From assembly GCF_036711975.1 (NCBI RefSeq), contig NC_091971.1:14515501-14579500 (forward strand): a DNA stretch of 64,000 bases, read 5' to 3'. A program made the translations under genes and the position numbers. The stretch comes from Onthophagus taurus. Taxonomy: Eukaryota; Arthropoda; Insecta; Coleoptera; Scarabaeidae. Below are positions 1 to 12,387 of this stretch, in pieces. The notes under the pieces were generated by a model. That model ran no database searches. It saw only the letters and a list, made by a program, of their open reading frames with translations, and was not told the DNA's origin. Position 1 is the stretch's first letter. The number at the start of each line of letters is the position of its first letter.

Positions 1-258
1 AAGTTCTTTGAGAAAATTTGCGTGGCCAAAAAGTGATCTTTTCTTTAACCACTCTTTCATCCATACTATCTGTTTCCTTTTTCTTTTTCTAACACTATCT
101 TCCGACGCAACAAGAATTATTATAGCTAAACATGCTGCTTCGTTAGACGGCAAGATTGAAGTTTGTATAAAATTGTATATAGTGTATGGGTAACCTTGTT
201 TGCACAATAACTTGTTGTACAACGTCAGTTTGCGCAATTTGTTTGCAACAATCTAGCA

Positions 259-486
259 CTGAATAACAAATAAAACTAGAACTAACACTAAACCCAGAAC
301 TGGAATGTTTCTAGTTCTGGGTGTAGTGTTAGGTTTAGTTTTAGTTCAATGGAAAATATACAACAATCTAACGCTGAATAACAGCTAAAACAAGAAGTAA
401 CACTAGCATTAGAACTAACACTAGACATAGAGCTAGAAACATTCGGATTTAGCCGCACGTCTCTCAATATGGCTAAACCCGAATGA
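259..486. repeat. Palindromic CTAGAA/CTAACA repeat, left flank of the 191-bp array
   Basis: Copies of short alternating words (ctagaa, ctaaca) lie in both orientations and end in a hairpin whose stem is GTTTAGCCG / CGGCTAAAC with the loop CACGTCTCTCAATAT. The same structure recurs near 2.0-2.3, 17.2, 18.1-18.4, 25.5-25.8 and 30.8-31.2 kb, so it is a dispersed repeat family. No coding capacity is visible. It is probably a foldback-type MITE or the end of a larger non-autonomous element. Confidence 0.7.
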
Positions 487-487
487 T

Positions 488-1962
488 TCTTTAATTTGCG
501 ATATGAGTCAAGGTGGAATTCTTAGAAATAAGCTCAGAGTGATTTTTTGAAATTTTTACTTCTTTAACGAATTTTGACATAGCCTAATTTTACTAACTTT
601 TTTTCAAGATTCTTTTCCCAGGAACTTTTCAATACCAACATCTATATTGTTACATAATAAATTAAACTACAATCATTAAGCTTTAATTTGCGATATGAGT
701 CAAGGTGGAATTCTTAGAAATAAGCTCAGAGTGATTTTTTGAAATTTTTACTTCTTTAACGAATTTTGACATAGCCTAATTTTACTAACTTTTTTTCAAG
801 ATTCTTTTCCCAGGAATTTTGCAATATCAACATCTATATTGTTACATACTAAATTAAACTACAATCATTAAGCTTTAATTTGCGATATGACTCAAGGTGG
901 AATTCTTAGAAATAAGCTCAGAGTGATTTTTGAAATTTTTACTTTTTTAACGAATTTTCACATAGCCTAATTTTATTAACTTTTTTTCAAGATTTTTTTC
1001 CCAGGAATTTTTCAATACCAACATCTATATTGTTAGATACTAAACTAAACTACAATCATTAAGCTTTAATTTGCGATATGAGTCAAGGTGGAATTCTTAG
1101 AAATAAGCCCACAGTGATTTTTTGAAATTTTTACATCTTTAACGAATTTTGACATAGCCTAATTTTACTAACTTTTTTTCAAGATTCTTTTCCCAGGAAT
1201 TTTGTAATATCAACATATATATTGTTACATACTAAATTAAACTACAACCATTAAGCTTTAATTTGCAATATGAGTCAAGGTGGAATTCGTAGAAATAAGC
1301 CCAGAGTGATTTTTTGAAATTTTTACATCTTTAACGAATTTTGACAGCCTAATTTTACTAACTTTTTTTCAAGATTCTTTTCCCAGGAATTTTGTAATAT
1401 CAACATATATATTGTTACATACTAAATTAAACTACAATCATTAAGCTTTAATTTGCGATATGAGTCAAGGTGGAATTCGTAGAAATAAGCCCAGAGTGAT
1501 TTTTTGAAATTTTTACTTCTTTAACGAATTTTGACATAGCCTAATTTTACTAACTTTTTTTCAAGATTCTTTTCCCAGGAATTCTTCAATACCAACATCT
1601 ATATTGTTACATACTAAATTAAACTACAATCATTAAGCTTTAATTTGCGATATGAGTCAATTTGAAATTCTTAGAAATAAGGCCAGAGTAACTTTTTGAA
1701 ATTATTACAACTTTAACGAATTTTTACTTAACCTAATTTTACGTTCTTTTGTTCAAGATGTTTTTGCTAGGAATTTTTCAATACCAACATCTGTATTGAT
1801 ATATACTAAATTAAACTACAATCATTAAGCTCTAATTTACATTATTAGTCAATTTCATGTTCTTAACAATAAGCCCATAGTGCCTTTTTGCAATTTTTGT
1901 ATCTTTAACGGATTTTGATTTAACTTAATTTTACTGACTTTTTTTTACAATTTTTTTAAACT
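488..1962. repeat. 191-bp tandem array (about 7.7 units)
   Basis: The marker GCTTTAATTTGCGATATGA recurs at about 680, 872, 1063, 1255, 1445 and 1637, with a degenerate copy at 1829, giving a period of 190-192 bp. The first six units are very similar. The last, from about 1640 onward, diverges progressively, as expected for the edge of a satellite array. It is flanked on both sides by copies of the same palindromic repeat, so the array sits inside that element. No open frame runs through the units. Confidence 0.9.
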
Positions 1963-1971
1963 TTAATTTCC

Positions 1972-2300
1972 GAATGTTTCTAGTTCTAGGCCTAGTGTTA
2001 ATCCTACTTTTTATTCAATAAAAATATACCACACTCTAACGCTGAATAACAATTAAAACTAGAATTAACACTACATCTAGAACTAGAAACATTCGGACTC
2101 TTTCTAGTTCTAGGTCTAGTGTTACTTCTAGTTTTCATTGTTATTAAGTGCTAAATTGTTGTCTATTTTTACTAAAATAGAAGTAGAACTAGCATAAGAC
2201 CTAGAACTAGAAACGTTCGGGTTTAGCCGTCTTAAGAGACGTATGGCTAAACCCGAATGTTCTTAGATCCAGATTTAGTGTTAGTTCTCCTTTAAGTTCT
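1972..2300. repeat. Palindromic CTAGAA/CTAACA repeat, right flank of the array
   Basis: The segment contains three inverted blocks of the ctagttctaggtctagtgtt type. It ends with a hairpin at about 2218-2260 (GGGTTTAGCCG, loop, CGGCTAAACCC variant with one mismatch). It mirrors the left flank at 259-486 and brackets the 191-bp array. Confidence 0.65.
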
Positions 2301-3090
2301 ACAAACATATTTTTGCCGTTATATTGAGGTTCATTATGTCGAGGTTTTACTATAACAAATTTGTCTTTGTTAACAAATTGGGTTACAAAAACTATAATAA
2401 ACAAATTATAAAAATTATTTAGATAATATCATTTCTGGAAATCAAAACATTCCTTTTTAAGACATAAGGTCACAACACCCACTTATCCGCAAGTGTGAGA
2501 TCTTTCTGTTCCCACAAATCAGCGGTGAGCAAATACAACTTTACAAAGTGATATCCTTGGTCAGTCAAGGATGTGGTAAGTTTTTATTGAAATTCGCAAT
2601 ACCATCGTGCCAGATGTGAATGAAACCAAATAGGAATATGATGCGTAAACGTACCGTATTCGAAGGCGCTTTAATGACCACAAAATTTCAAAAAAAAAGA
2701 GTTTAAATAAAAAATAATCGTACAAATAAATTTTTGAATTTAAAATCAAATACGAATAAAATAATACCAAGTATTCATCGGTCAGATTTTTTCATCAAAC
2801 ATTTTAAATCCCCTTTAATTTTTAAATGAACGCTGGATCGCTTACCCTTTTTATTCCGATTTGAATAAAATCATTTCGAATTGTAAATAAAACAGTTTTA
2901 GCGACGACCGTTATCATACCGTTTATTTATAAATAAACGATTATTTTATCTTTACATATTCATAAATTTTGTAATACATCAACTAAAATTTATTTGTTAA
3001 CACATATAGTTGTAAAGTTACCAAATTTATTTATTGAAAAATTTTTTTTTTAATTAAGATGAATTTAAATTGTGAACCGAATGAAACTAG
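2301..3090. other. No gene recognised (AT-rich)
   Basis: Short open frames on either strand have no recognisable motif and AT-rich composition. I see no transposon ends or conserved protein signal. Confidence 0.4.
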
Positions 3091-3094
3091 ATTA

Positions 3095-3410
3095 AGCCGT
3101 GTGCCGTCGTCGTTTGTGGGGGCCCCTTTCGATATGACACACACCTATATATTACAATGATTACGAGGAGTGACGTCACAAATTCCGACTATTTCGGGCC
3201 GAGTTGCGTCGCTACGGTTGCTCTCCCCGCTTTTGGCCCTTTTTGGCGATGATCGAACGCAAGCGCAATACGGTTTCAAGGATTTTTCAAAGTCAACCGC
3301 GACGAAATGATGGGTGCTTTACCGTGTGAGACCAACATAGCGGACCAAGAAAGCTTATTTCGTCGAATAAACCGTCCGGAACAGAAAACTGCAACCCAAG
3401 TTACATTATT
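3095..3410. promoter_or_regulatory. CpG-rich patch with a perfect CRE; possible promoter or enhancer
   Basis: In an otherwise AT-rich region this stretch is rich in CG dinucleotides. It holds a palindromic TGACGTCA (CREB/ATF-type site) at 3171-3178, followed by a GC-rich block to about 3330. No convincing start codon, exon or splice signals follow on either strand. A distal promoter or enhancer is possible; this is inference from composition and one motif. Confidence 0.25.
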
Positions 3411-5800
3411 ACTCTAAATGGATTTTGCTGACAATTGAATTTGTAACTTTTTTTCGAAATAATCCCAAGAATTATGAAGCTATTTTAAAATTGCTTTATA
3501 TTTTCTTTATGAAGATTGATACACTTTCTCTTACAACTCTTAAGAGAAAGTAGAGAAAAAAGGAATTTGATGGTCTTTTCTAACTTCGATTGGTGATTGT
3601 CTATTATACATTTTACCACACCATCACGTGAATTAATTGAAATAAAATCTAGTTTCCTTTTTTGCATTCACCTCTTTTGGGTTTTATTTTCTCCTTTTTT
3701 TTTGTTTTCCTTTTTTAAAAACGTTTAAGTTTAGGGACCAAGTATAGGAGTTGGAGAATGGTGGCGAAGAGAGATTCCAAAAAGAACCAGTTGGGGTTCT
3801 GTGATCAATACGCTGCGGCGTCGTCGTCTCGGGTTCTTGAGAGAGAAAGACCACCACCACCAACAGTAAAAGCAAAACGCGCGTCAAATTCGCTCGATCG
3901 ATAATTTCCATCGAGAATATTGGGACGTGGAGAGAACTTTCTATAAAAAAAGAGAAAAAGAGAACGTATTTTTTTTCAAAAGAGCGGCAAAATCGATAGC
4001 GCGCTCTATCGGTGGTGGGACGAACTGCCATCCATGGAAAATGGAAATAGATTGTTATTAAATTGGCTATAATTAAGAATGAGGAGTTAACAGTCAATTT
4101 ATAAGGGTACAAGTATATAATTAATGTGTAATTTAGTGATAGTTTATGACGTAGTTTGACAAACAATAAAAGATAGGGAATGGATCGATCTGCTCTAGAA
4201 TGTTCTGCCATCTACTGATCTTGTGCATTATTGAATGATGTAATGGCAAATTTTATACTTTGAAGTGAAAGTTTACTTCGTTTGCAATTCTTAATATGTG
4301 TTAATACTTTTTCGCGATTTTGGTGATGATGGAATATATTCCAGAAATATATTGACAATCTTGTACTACAGCTAAACTTACATCTGACGTTTATTGAAAC
4401 TCATTAATGAACTTTATAGAAAATAAAATTTTCATTTAAATTATAACATTCTTGTTGGAATCTTTGTTTGCTTTTGATGAAAGAATTTATTGCCAATAGC
4501 TATTATGGATTAATTGATTGCACTTCATATTATTTTCAAGTATTGTAATTTGCCCTTTAATTACATTGAATCTGCTTTGTCAATTCACCATTTTTCATAT
4601 ACCACAAAGATATTCCATTATTATCTTCGATTTTACATACTTATTGATGATGTTCCACTTTTTCTTAAGCCATAGTTATTAATTTATTAATGACATAATT
4701 GTGGGATTTTCATGGGCGTAAGCACATCGCGAAGCTGAAAGCATCCATTCACGTTTATATTCATAACAACTTCTTTTATAACGAAATATGTCTTACAACT
4801 TGAAAATTGATATGAAAAATTGCAAAATTCTGGGATATTTTATCTCTCTCACTCTTCGATTAATTTCTTATTCTAGTAGCTATTCCTCTAGTCACAAGAT
4901 GGCGCTGATATAAACAAGAATTATTTTATAGTCAACAGATAGCGCATCTTAGTTTCGTTTCTTCGTTTTCAAAGGTGGAAAGACAAAACTTTTTCGATAA
5001 TTGTATTTTTTTACCTTAATATTATGTAATCTGAAAGAATGTTATATATAATCAGTCGCAAAGGTTTTTATATGATTTCCAAAATGTTGTCCAAAACTTC
5101 TAAAAAAGTTGATATTAGGAGTGATGATGTCAGGAAGATACGAAATGTTATACAACGTTGCAATATATGGAGAAAATTAAAGGTTTTGAATGACAATTAC
5201 TTTTATTTTGAAAAATACCACATGTGTCCATACATACTGGAAGAAGTTTGTATATAAATCAGTATATTAAAATTGTTTGGCAAGAGTTAAGTCCCGAAAA
5301 AGGTTTCAGTTGTTGCAGAAATAATGAATATGAAGCAGAAGATGTATTGCACAAGAATGCCAGGTTACTAGCATAATTTTGCCAAACTTTTCTGTAAGAT
5401 ATTATTTTTTCTTCGTAGCAAAACCAAAAATTTGGAAGAAATCCTTGAAGTTTAGTATGGTTAGTCTATTAGTATGTAAAAAAAGCTTGTAATAATTGAC
5501 TGAATCCGCGAAAATGAAAATAATATTGAATGTTACTTATTATCAGCACCATTTGGTAACGATGTGGCCTAAATAGGGATTAACATAATCCACCTCCACA
5601 AAGCCCAAAGCGATTACTAAAATAAATGTTGTAAAGGTTAGATCTTATTTATCAGAGGTTGTTTATAATTAAATAATAACTTGTTGTAAGGCTAGCAATA
5701 GGAAAGATTATTGTCCAGAATGTTAGAAAATTCAGATTTATGGTTATATATTATCAGAAAGTTCAGGTTGATAGATTTAGACCTGCAGATGCAGAGTTTT
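3411..5800. other. No gene recognised; includes a second GC-richer patch at 3.76-4.04 kb
   Basis: The longest minus-strand open frame here (3684-4211) is low-complexity, with runs of Thr, Val, Leu and Lys and no domain, and is probably not a gene. A plus-strand frame at 5039-5257 is followed by weakly coding-like sequence to about 5400 but matches nothing I recognise. The patch at 3.76-4.04 kb has several CG dinucleotides and could be a promoter-proximal region. Confidence 0.3.
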
Positions 5801-5804
5801 TAGA

Positions 5805-8130
5805 TTTTATTATTTATTTTAACAATTTTGAAAATTATCGATGAAAATTGCAACATCGAAAATTTTATCAAAACTTCAAATATTGTTTTCTCAAAAACTA
5901 AAAGTGGTTTTTCAAAACGGCTTTTTGCATTAAAAAGAGGATAGTTTAATTAATAATTGGTGATATTTCTACAAGGATCCTTCAAGAAATTAATTTTATA
6001 GCGAATTTTGAAGATTATCGATGAAAATTGTAACACCGAAAATTTTATCAAAGCTTCAAATAGTGTTTTCTCAAAAACTAAAAGTTATTTTTCAAAACGG
6101 GTTGGTTCATTGGAAAGAGGACACTTTTATTAACACTTTGAGAAATTTTCATACTCATATTCCCAGAAGTGGATTTTATACGAATTTTTAAAACTTAATC
6201 GGCGAAAATTGCAAAAATCGGCAAAATTTTCGATCATTACCAAAATTTATTTCTCAAAAAGTAAAAGCAATTTTTCAAAACGGCTTATTGCCTTCAAAAG
6301 AGGATACTTTAATTAATAATTGGTGATATTTTCACAAGGATCCTTCAAGAAATTAATTTTATAGTGAATTTTGAAAATTATCGATGAAAATTGCAAAATC
6401 GAAAATTTTATCAAAGTTTCAAATATTGTTTTCTCAAAAACTAAAAGTTATTTTTCAAATCTGGTTGGTTCATTGGAAAGAGGACAATTTTATTAACACT
6501 TTGGGAAATTTTCATACTCATATTCCAAGAACTGGATTTTATACGAATTTTTAAAACTTAATCGGCGAAAATTAAAAATTCGAAAACATTTTCGATCATT
6601 TCAAAAATTTATTTCTCAAAAACTAAAAGAGATTTTTCAAAACATCGTGTTGCATTAAAAAGAGGATACTTTAATTAATAATTGGTGATATTTCTACAAG
6701 GATCCTTCAAGAAATTAATTTTGTAGCGAATTTTGAAAATTATCGATGAAACTTGTAACATCGAAAATTTTATCAAAGCTTCAAATAGTGTTTTCTCAAA
6801 AACTAAAAGTTATTTTTCAAAACGGGTTTGTTCATTGGAAAGAGGACACTTTTATTAACACTTTGGGAAATTTTCATCCTCATACTCCCAGAAGTGGATT
6901 TTATACGAATTTTTAAAACTTAATCGGCGAAAATTGCAAAAATCGGCAAAATTTTCGATCATTACAAAAATTTATTTCTCAAAAAGTAAAAGCAATTTTT
7001 CAAAACGGCTTGTTGCATTCAAAAGAGGATACTTTAATTAATAATTGGTGATATTTTCACAAGGATCCTTCAAGAAATTAATTTTATAGTGAATTTTGAA
7101 AATTATTGATAAAAATTGCAACATCGAAAATTTTATCAAAACTTCAAATATTGTTTTCTCAAAAACTAAAAGTTATATTTCAAAACGGGTAGGTTTATTG
7201 GAAAGAGGACACATTTATTAACACTTTGGGAAATTTTCATACTCATGTTCCAGGAATTGGATTTTATACGAATTTTTAAAACTTAATCGGCGAAAATTGT
7301 AAAATCCGAAAAAATTATCGATTATTTCAAAAATTTATTTCTCAAGAACTAAAAGTGGTTTTTCAAAACGGCTTTTTGCATTAAAAAGAGGATAGCGTAA
7401 TTAATAATTGGTGATATTTCTACAAGGATCCTTCAAGAAATTAATTTTATAGCGAATTTTGAAGATTATCGATGAAAATTGTAACATCGAAAATTTTATC
7501 AAAGCTTCAAATAGTGTTTCCTCAAAAACTAAAAGTTAGTTTTCAAAACGGGTTGGTTCATTGGAAAAAGGATACTTTTATTAACACTTTGGGAAATTTT
7601 CATCCTCATATTCCAAAAAATGGATTTTATACGAATTTTTAAAACTTAATCGGCGAAAATTGTAAAATCCGAAAAAATTGTCGATTATTTCAAAAATTTA
7701 TTTCTCAAGAACTAAAAGTGGTTTTTCAAAACGGCTTTTTGCATTAAAAAGAGGATAATTTAATTAATAATTGGTGATATTTCTACAAGGATCCTTCAAG
7801 ATATTAATTTTATAGCGAATTTTGAAAATTATTGATGAAAATTGCAACATCGAAAATTTTATCAAAACTTCAAATATTGTTTTCTCAAAAATTAAAAGTT
7901 ATTTTTCAAAACGGGTAGGTTTATTGGAAAGAGGACACTTTTATTAACACTTTGGGAAATTTTCATACTCATGTTCCAGGAAGTGGATTTTATACGAATT
8001 TTTAAAACTTAATCGGCGAAAATTGTAAAATTCGAAAAAATTGTCGATTATTTCAAAAGTTTATTTCTCAAGAACTAAAAGTGATTTTTCAAAACGGCTT
8101 TTTACATTAAGAAGAGGATAGTTTAATTAA
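5805..8130 (+). repeat. Dimeric tandem array, about 362-bp period, copy 1
   Basis: The marker for the first half-unit (aagaggatac...taattggtgatatt) recurs near 5935, 6297, 6660, 7022, 7383, 7750 and 8113, a period of about 362 bp. Each unit consists of two related halves of about 180 bp: one ends ...CGAAAATTTTATCAAA...GGAAAGAGGACAC, the other runs ...CTTAATCGGCGAAAATT...AAAAAGAGGATAC. This is a dimeric higher-order repeat. The same array occurs at 45.6, 50.6, 58.4 and 63.4 kb. Confidence 0.92.
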
Positions 8131-8480
8131 TAACTGAAAGTGTTAACAGCGACAGTTCTGTAAATAATGAATGTGATGATGAATTATAAGAGAAGAAAAG
8201 AAAACTAGACGAAACTGCAACAAGAGATTTTATATATCGTATTGGGATTGTTACAACGAGGTTGCTAAAGACAAACCTGATATAAATAAAGTTGTATTCA
8301 ATGAAAAAAGTCCTATATGGGTTGAACTTGATTATTATCTGCAGCTCCAACAGCTAAAAGAGATACTAATTCCTGTGAATGGTGGAGTACTAAGTAATAG
8401 GTTTTTAATATCCGGCCAAAGCCAAATATTTGGCACTATAGATACCGGATAGTTGCCGGATATCCGTTCCACCACTAATA
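8131..8480 (+). mobile_element. hAT-related element, 3' part with terminal inverted repeat
   Basis: Directly after the array, degenerate coding-like sequence (local frames read DSSVNNECDDEL, DFIYRIG, NKVVFNEKSPIWVELDYY) runs to about 8400. The element ends in GGATATCCGTTCCACCACTA. The same end closes the copy at about 47.6 kb, and the inverted counterpart TAGTGATGGAACGGATA opens the copy at 63.27 kb. The TIR and the LDPRYK-type remnant in other copies suggest a hAT transposon (inference). No copy in the window looks active. Confidence 0.55.
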
Positions 8481-11400
8481 TAGACACACTGGTGGAGGTA
8501 TAAAGACGACAGCTACGAGTCGGAAAGTTTTCAATGTTGTTCTGGAACTTAAGTACTTAGAATTTTATGAAATACTTAGATTTTTAATCTTATTAGAAAA
8601 AAGTTGTTTCAAAATTGTATAAAGAGTTACAAAGGTTTCTAAAATATTTTGGACATTGCCAAATATTACAGTCGCTTTCATGACGGTATATGATTGCATT
8701 GCCAATAAACCTGCATCACAAGTCAGTTAGGCATAAGAAAAAAATGCATTGACAGTGCAGCGAAGTAGTTTAGGACGAAGACCCAACTCTATGTATACAA
8801 ATATGTCAGAAGTAAAGTTTCAGGCGGATATACAATATCAAGCATCATCTCGTCAAGCTAGATCTAGGGCAAGAACAAAATAACATGGCAGAAGAAAATT
8901 ATTAGGAGAAAAAGTGAAATATTAGGAGTTGAAGTGATTTGGGGAAAAGAACATCATGGGAAGAAGAAAAATATCAGAGGCAGATATAAATTCGAGGCAT
9001 TCCTTAGAAGTTTTGGAGGTATCACTTCGGCTACATTGCCAAAACGTCTTTGAATGTTATTGGACACAGCTCGTAAAAAACTCACCCTGTATAATTAATA
9101 ATTATTTATCAATAAAAAAATAATGTGTTTTGTTTTGGTTATTATTCGACCTTTCTGGTTTCATTTTAGGCGTGGTGGGGACAACAGCATACGCATTCCG
9201 GATTACTATATATAAGACCTCAATGCTGAAGTCCTGCGCATATATTATGAAACAACCTGTATATAGCCAAATATAAATTGCATAAAAGAAATATAACAAC
9301 GTCTCACACAAACGTAGCAATAATTGTTCCGTAACCTGTATATTCCGCTTCACACTACATGACAAACGACAACAAACATTGATCATTTGAACAATGTATG
9401 CATGTCACCAAATGTTTATAAAGATAACCTACAAGTTTATCAATTATTTCTCGCGTATAATATATTGGAGTGTTTATAATATTTAATGTTGCTTAACTTA
9501 CCTTTGCCGGCCAGTTTCTTTCAGAAATATATAACATATTTCCAAACATTCATTCAGTTGTAATTTTCATCCATACAAATATTCAAATTGTTGCTATTAT
9601 ACTAATTGACCTATTTCTTGTCATAATTGTCTTCAACAGAATTATTTTTATAACCTGAAAAAGAAATTTATAATAAATATTATTGTATAATTTTTAATAA
9701 ACATTAAAATTTAAGCTTTTGTATAAACATGGTAAAGAGTTTATCAGGTGAACATAATTGAATTAGTTGGTATACTATTAATCACGTGAAGGTTTAGCGG
9801 CATAGTATCACCATCGAATGTAATTTACGAGAATTATCGCCGCACCTGTGTAACGATTGCATTATTTATTATTGTTGTCCGTCATCCTACGACCATCACC
9901 GAGGTTGGCGAACCTCGGGTAAATAATATCATTACCGCAACCGGATTCGAATCCATCCAACTAATCGGTCGTTTGTATGAATTTTCGGGGATTACCCGTC
10001 GATGAATACAGTTTCAATAACAACAAATCTCATAAATAAACGGATGATGAATTGTATTGATTTTTTTATAAAATAAAAGTAAAAATCGTGCAATATAAGT
10101 CCAACATCTCAGTAGTATGTGGTTTAACCTGAGATTCCTGAGAATGACAAAAAACAAAAATTGTTCGGAAACATTCGAGAATGTTCGGGCGATTTCCGAC
10201 CTCCGCTATCGATCCCTGTCCGGCCCTTGTATATAGGTATAGGGCGTCCTTATCCGTAAAAACCCTTTTGAAATGGAGATTTGAGGCGACCGCCGAGTAC
10301 TAGAGGCGCCCCCTTTCCCCGCGCTTGCTAACGAACGGGGCGCCGTGGGCGGCAGGCGCTGGAAATAATCGTGTGCAGACAGAAACAAAACAAAACCGGA
10401 CCGTTTCAAAGGCGCCCCCCCTGTTGCCCTATTACGGCCCGTTAACAACTGGAAATTGGACGGGTGCGGAATACCACGAGATGCCTTCGAGAGCAACAGT
10501 CAAAGTAGGCGGCCAAAGAACAGAAAGGGATTGTGATCGCAGTTTTTTTCATCTCTACTCTTTTTTTTTTTTTTTTTACCATACAGAGGTAGACTTCAAA
10601 GTTATATACTATATATATCATTACAAAAAATTACGAGTACCCAATTTGATTTGTTCAACAAAATTTTTTCACATTTTTTTTTCAGTGACAAAAAATAGGG
10701 TCACGATGGGAAATTCGAAAATTTAAATGTAGGGCGCAACAATGGTACCCCCTTCTAATATATGGAACACTTAACAATATTACGAAGCCCACCGACGTCG
10801 TAGTTTTGCCCCTCCACCCCGGTTTTGGGACGCCCCTCCCGAATATGGCCGCAATATATTCCGTCTATACGTGAAATCAATGTGTTCAGCACGTAGCCAT
10901 GGAAACGGCCGTGTTTCCATGACGACGGTTTTGCGCTGCAACGACGGCGTCGCGACGCTCGCGCATCAGTGACGGTGGTGGCGCCGTGATCGTCATCATC
11001 TGTCCAGCAGCAGTCATCGCGTGCTAAAGCACATTCTTTGCTTTCAGCGCAACAGCTTCTCTTCATAATAATCAATATTCTGGTGTTAATTATTTATGGA
11101 CTTTGATGCGATGGAGATTAACATGGTTACTTTTTAACCTAAACATACAATACTCAATATATTTTTATTGCTAAGTTTCTGCAAAGAATTCAGAATCAAG
11201 AATTTTGACTAAATTTGTAAAAACATCATTGAATTATTTAATACTTGAAATAAAATTGTTAAATTGAATGTTAGGTCAAGATTGTGAAAGGTGATATTAG
11301 ATATTTTTTTGTGTGTTATTATGAAAGAATAAGCTTTGCAGCACTTTTTTTTTCAGTAGGGTTACATCCCCCGTTTATCACGTCATAAAGCCTCCCCTAC

Positions 11401-12387
11401 AGATTTATGGGTTCAAGCAAACATTCATTGATTATTTTCTGGATACAAAAGAAAGCTTTATATAAACTTGATATATTAACTCAATAGATATACCGCATCA
11501 AAATTATTAAAAAGATGTTTTTAGAAACTGTTGCATTAAGTCAAATGAAAAAAAAAACCTCAATAACCTTTACATCATTTCAATTTATCAATGTCATAAA
11601 ACATAATGTGAGTTGTTAACTCGGATTGAACAATAACAATAGAAACATAACAAAATTGTTATAGTGACATTTCAAAATTGTTTCATAAATTGGTGTTGCT
11701 AAATAATATGACTGTTTTGGATGCAACAATTGAATGCTTTGAAGTTCAAATATGGATATTTGCATGCTTTTGACAGTTATTTGATAATTTTATGGATTTT
11801 ACTGCAATGTCAGTACTGTGTCAGATGTAAAAATATTATAGCACCAATAAACTAAAACGCTACAATTTTTGATTCCTTTATACCTATTCAAAAAATGATT
11901 TGGATAAAAAGAATGAATAAATAAGTTGCCATAAAACACCCACAAGTTTTTGTTTTGCACATTTATGGTCATGTTTTCCTCGAACGAATGTTTTAATATA
12001 TTATGGGCAGCATCCATAGTTATTTTTTGAGGAGTTGTTAAGAATTGCTAAGGAACTCATATGATTTTCATAGTAATTTGCAATAACCGTTTAAGATTAC
12101 CTATAATATGTTTAATATGGTTTCGAATATATCTAATATGTTTTTCTTTTAGTCATCCAGAAATAATCGTGAAGCAAATTAAAAAAGATGGCTAAGTGTT
12201 TTGCAAATGTTAGTTTTTGGCAAAAATATGGTGTAGATCACTCCACTTCTCTTAAAAACATTTGGACGGAAAAGATGTTCTTTGAGATAATTTACTTTAG
12301 AGGTACTGATTAAGTCATGTAAGTGTGAAATTTTTAAATCACGTTGTCTTTTTTGCACTTCACTTTGCAGATGCCAAATAGTCGTTG
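8481..12387. other. No gene recognised; mariner-type ends and GC-rich islands
   Basis: An isolated ACCCTGTATA end at 9084-9094 suggests a worn mariner-type element between about 8.85 and 9.1 kb. Stretches at 9.78-10.02, 10.17-10.53 and 10.78-11.05 kb are clearly richer in GC and CG than their surroundings. They carry open frames on opposite strands that overlap and look like by-products of composition. The 9.78-10.02 kb patch includes an E-box CACCTG and an inverted GAGGTTGGCGAACCTC. These islands may be regulatory; I cannot assign genes. Confidence 0.3.

Noticed and set aside
8-193. 61-codon frame at the window start
   Set aside because: No motif and no splice context; too short to support in AT-rich DNA.
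488-1962. CRISPR array
   Set aside because: The units are 191 bp and nearly identical throughout, with no short repeat/unique spacer alternation. The genome is eukaryotic.
3684-4211. 175-codon minus-strand open frame as a gene
   Set aside because: Low-complexity Lys/Thr/Val/Leu-rich translation with no domain, splice context or recognisable homology.
10206-11075. Overlapping open frames on both strands in GC-rich islands
   Set aside because: Open frames on opposite strands over the same bases are expected in GC-rich DNA where stop codons are rare; no motifs seen.
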